This document shows, piece by piece, positions 20,263 to 21,917 of a DNA stretch of 21,917 nucleotides. How positions within the stretch are numbered: the first letter of the stretch is position 1; each line of letters begins with the position of its first letter. The position numbers and the translations under genes are program-made. A model generated the notes under the pieces. The model did not search any database. It saw nothing but the letters and a program-made list of their open reading frames with translations, and had not been told where the DNA came from. Source of the DNA: a virus. The stretch is taken from the IMG/VR virus record IMGVR_UViG_3300047557_002160, positions 1 to 21,917 of that record, one strand, 5' to 3'.

Positions 20263-21111
20263 CTAAAATTCATCGATAACTTCGATCAGGTTTTTCAATT
20301 TATTGGCTATCATGTAATTCATAAAATGCTGTTTGGTGTGACCAGTAGCACTTTCATATGTATCTATAATACTTTTCTGAAGTGGTTCTGGCACTTTAGT
20401 CAAATCAATCATCATTTCGTTGCGTTTGTAGTTACGCAGCATTTCACCTTCACAAAATTCTTCTGGCGACTGATTTAGCCAGTTAATAATCTTGGCTTCA
20501 GTAATGGGCTTCTGTCGAACACCATTCACAATGCTATCATCAGCAGATAAAATGTTCGGTATACCATCACCCTTATCACCACGAATAATCATTTGCTTCA
20601 ACTGTACAGCAGGCAAAGGTTCTTTGATAAACTTCTTCAGTATGGGTGAATACTGTTCAACATTGTCGAACTTTTGCAACTGTGCGAAATCTTTGTCGGA
20701 AGACAGAATCATTACCTTTTGATGTGCTGAATAACGTATCGTCAATGTGGCGATAATATCATCAGCCTCAGCAGTGTCAACATCAACCACTTTGTATGGT
20801 GAATGTTCTTTCAGTTCTTCTTTGATTTTGTGCAGACACTCAAAGATAGAATTCCAATCATGACCAGATGCATCACGTGTTTTCTTGCGGCCTGCTTTAT
20901 ACTGCGGAAAAAATTCACGGCGCCAGTAATTGCGATTGTCACAAGCAATCACAACTTCTGGTCCGTGTGTAGATTTGAATTTTTTGACATAGGTACGAAT
21001 TACATTCAATATCATGTGTCGCACCAGTGCCTCTTCAACCGGCTTTTTAGATGAGCCGATTTGTTCCATCAATGAAGAGATGGCTACTTGATTGTAGTCA
21101 AAGATTATCAT
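20263..21111 (-). CDS. rnh: RNase H / 5'-3' exonuclease, T4 Rnh (FEN family)
   Basis: 282 residues (T4: 305). It removes RNA primers from lagging strands. Metal-binding acids of the FEN fold are visible: Asp5 (IIFDYN), Asp58 (IACDNRNYWRREFFPQYKAGR), Glu115/Asp117/Asp118 (DTAEADDIIATL), Asp139/Asp141 (SSDKDFAQL), Asp179/Asp182 (RGDKGDGIPNIL). The arch region with Arg/Lys (64-79) is present, and the helix-hairpin region follows GDKGDG. In T4, rnh lies next to dsbA-33-59-32; here it is about 15 kb from that cluster. The start has AGGA at a long spacing (about 11 nt), preceded by two hairpins. Confidence 0.93.
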   Translation of the reverse strand: MIIFDYNQVAISSLMEQIGSSKKPVEEALVRHMILNVIRTYVKKFKSTHGPEVVIACDNRNYWRREFFPQYKAGRKKTRDASGHDWNSIFECLHKIKEELKEHSPYKVVDVDTAEADDIIATLTIRYSAHQKVMILSSDKDFAQLQKFDNVEQYSPILKKFIKEPLPAVQLKQMIIRGDKGDGIPNILSADDSIVNGVRQKPITEAKIINWLNQSPEEFCEGEMLRNYKRNEMMIDLTKVPEPLQKSIIDTYESATGHTKQHFMNYMIANKLKNLIEVIDEF

Positions 21112-21133
21112 TTTACATGTTGTCCTAGGATTG

Positions 21134-21185
21134 CGCCTTTGAATAAAAATAAAAAGGCGACTCGTAAGTGAAACTTAAACTTACG
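21134..21185 (-). other. Two hairpins in the rnh leader
   Basis: CGTAAGT / ACTTACG (21163-21169, 21179-21185; 7 bp, 9-nt loop) and CGCCTTT / AAAGGCG (21134-21140, 21153-21159; 7 bp, 12-nt A/T loop) lie between the 21206 stop and the rnh ATG. Neither has a T-run after its stem on the minus strand (the T-run is in the second loop), so they are not clear terminators. They may shape the rnh leader. Confidence 0.5.
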
Positions 21186-21205
21186 GTAGTAATAGCCACG
21201 TATCG

Positions 21206-21917
21206 TCATTTTACAGTTCTCAGTAATATTGTATCAGAGTTTATACGACCAGTCAATGCTTTTTCTGCGGCACGAATGTCATTCAGTGTGTTTCGTAACG
21301 CAACTTTGCCGGCTTTTAATACTTCTGGTATTGTTACGCCAGGTTTGCGTAATGTTTTACATACCGATTTACTTTCGGCAAAGTTTTGTATTGTTGAACC
21401 TTTCACATTCAGACCAACGGCATCAAGTGCATGATAAACACCAAGTTTTCGTGTTTTGGTATTGTACACCCACAATGATGATGCACCAATGATTGTTTTA
21501 GGATCAATCGATACAAGTTTCAATTCAGCAAAATCTTTTGCATAGTTCATTTTACCGACAATCTGTTCAGCCGACTTTGCCTTGCGTTTGCGTGGCTTGC
21601 GTGTTTTCACCGCTTCACCAGCAAGTTTCATACCGTCAACAATTACTTGGTCGCAATATGCTACCAATTTTTTAAGTTGTGCTTTTGTAAAGTTGGAATA
21701 TGCTTCTTTGACATCATCATCTTTTGTTGTCAAAACATTATCATACTCGGCACGGCGTGTTTTAAAATGTTCAATTATAAATTTTGTATGGGCGCCTTTT
21801 GCATCCATACCTGTCATTGTTGCATAAGGTGAAACATTTGCTTTGAACTCGGATGTTATCAATTCATCAATCTGACCTTCTAGTTCACCAATGCAATCAC
21901 TTGCTTTTCTTTTAATA
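21206..21917 (-). CDS. Conserved phage hypothetical protein, 5' end beyond window
   Basis: The frame stays open to the right edge with no convincing start inside (a TTG at 21862 is the first in-frame alternative start), so the gene is N-terminally truncated by the window. About 236 residues are visible. The N-terminal part is acidic/coiled (GELEGQIDEL); then a helical region AEYDNVLTTKDDDVKEAYSNFTKAQLKKLVAYC; a highly basic linker (KTRKPRKRKAKS); and a beta-rich C-terminal domain (ASSLWVYNTKTRKLGVYHALDAVGLNVKG) ending GRINSDTILLRTVK. I do not recognise a function. The basic linker and the position before rnh suggest nucleic-acid work, as inference. Confidence 0.75.
   Translation of the reverse strand, partial: IKRKASDCIGELEGQIDELITSEFKANVSPYATMTGMDAKGAHTKFIIEHFKTRRAEYDNVLTTKDDDVKEAYSNFTKAQLKKLVAYCDQVIVDGMKLAGEAVKTRKPRKRKAKSAEQIVGKMNYAKDFAELKLVSIDPKTIIGASSLWVYNTKTRKLGVYHALDAVGLNVKGSTIQNFAESKSVCKTLRKPGVTIPEVLKAGKVALRNTLNDIRAAEKALTGRINSDTILLRTVK

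Overview
This window is a piece of a T4-like (myovirus-type) bacteriophage genome. The diagnostic block is the T4 replication order gene 32 (single-strand DNA-binding protein), gene 59 (helicase loader) and gene 33 (late-transcription co-activator), together with a T4-type RNase H. The DNA looks AT-rich (not computed). The genes are short, tightly packed and often overlap by 1 to 32 bases. A circularly permuted, two-piece tmRNA with the alpha/gamma-proteobacteria-like tag ANDERYALAA, small SleB-like and Gly-rich fibre proteins, and a cyanophage-like gp32 all suggest a marine phage of an alphaproteobacterium, possibly SAR11-like. The host assignment is inference.

Layout. 1-3228 (+): two consecutive virion proteins built on a related scaffold. 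One carries a GH19 muramidase/chitinase-like domain and the other an M15 peptidase domain. 3227-3251: a UUCG-loop terminator on the minus strand. Everything after this lies on the minus strand. 3279-7848: the replication/late-transcription block 33-59-[HAD nucleotidase]-32 and, upstream of it in transcription, small membrane and hypothetical genes and a secreted SleB-type hydrolase. 7851-8120: a terminator and the permuted tmRNA. 8128-9649: a flavin-dependent halogenase flanked by two genes of about 55 codons. 9652-12972: a candidate capsid-targeted basic protein, a PD-(D/E)XK exonuclease, several conserved phage hypotheticals, a lipoprotein/two-TM pair and a winged-helix-like protein with an H1-like tail. 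13005-13858: a short region with three sigma70-type promoters, two of them placed so close to the start codons that the mRNAs would be leaderless. 13874-16155: tail-fibre/adhesin genes behind a T4-type late promoter (TATAAATA). 16174-19822: two tiny genes, ClpP, then a sugar-nucleotide/glycan cassette (GalE, RmlC-like, DUF2061, GT2, cytidylyltransferase-like). 19819-21917: a conserved phage protein, RNase H, and a 5'-truncated gene at the window edge.

How it fits together. gp32, gp59, RNase H and the RecB-like exonuclease serve DNA replication and repair, and the HAD nucleotidase would adjust nucleotide pools. gp33 would couple replication to late transcription from TATAAATA promoters. The virion hydrolases, adhesin and possible capsid-targeted protein serve entry. 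tmRNA and ClpP together suggest a phage-supplied ribosome rescue and proteolysis route. The glycan cassette and halogenase are accessory metabolism. No insertion sequences, CRISPR arrays or conventional tRNAs were seen.
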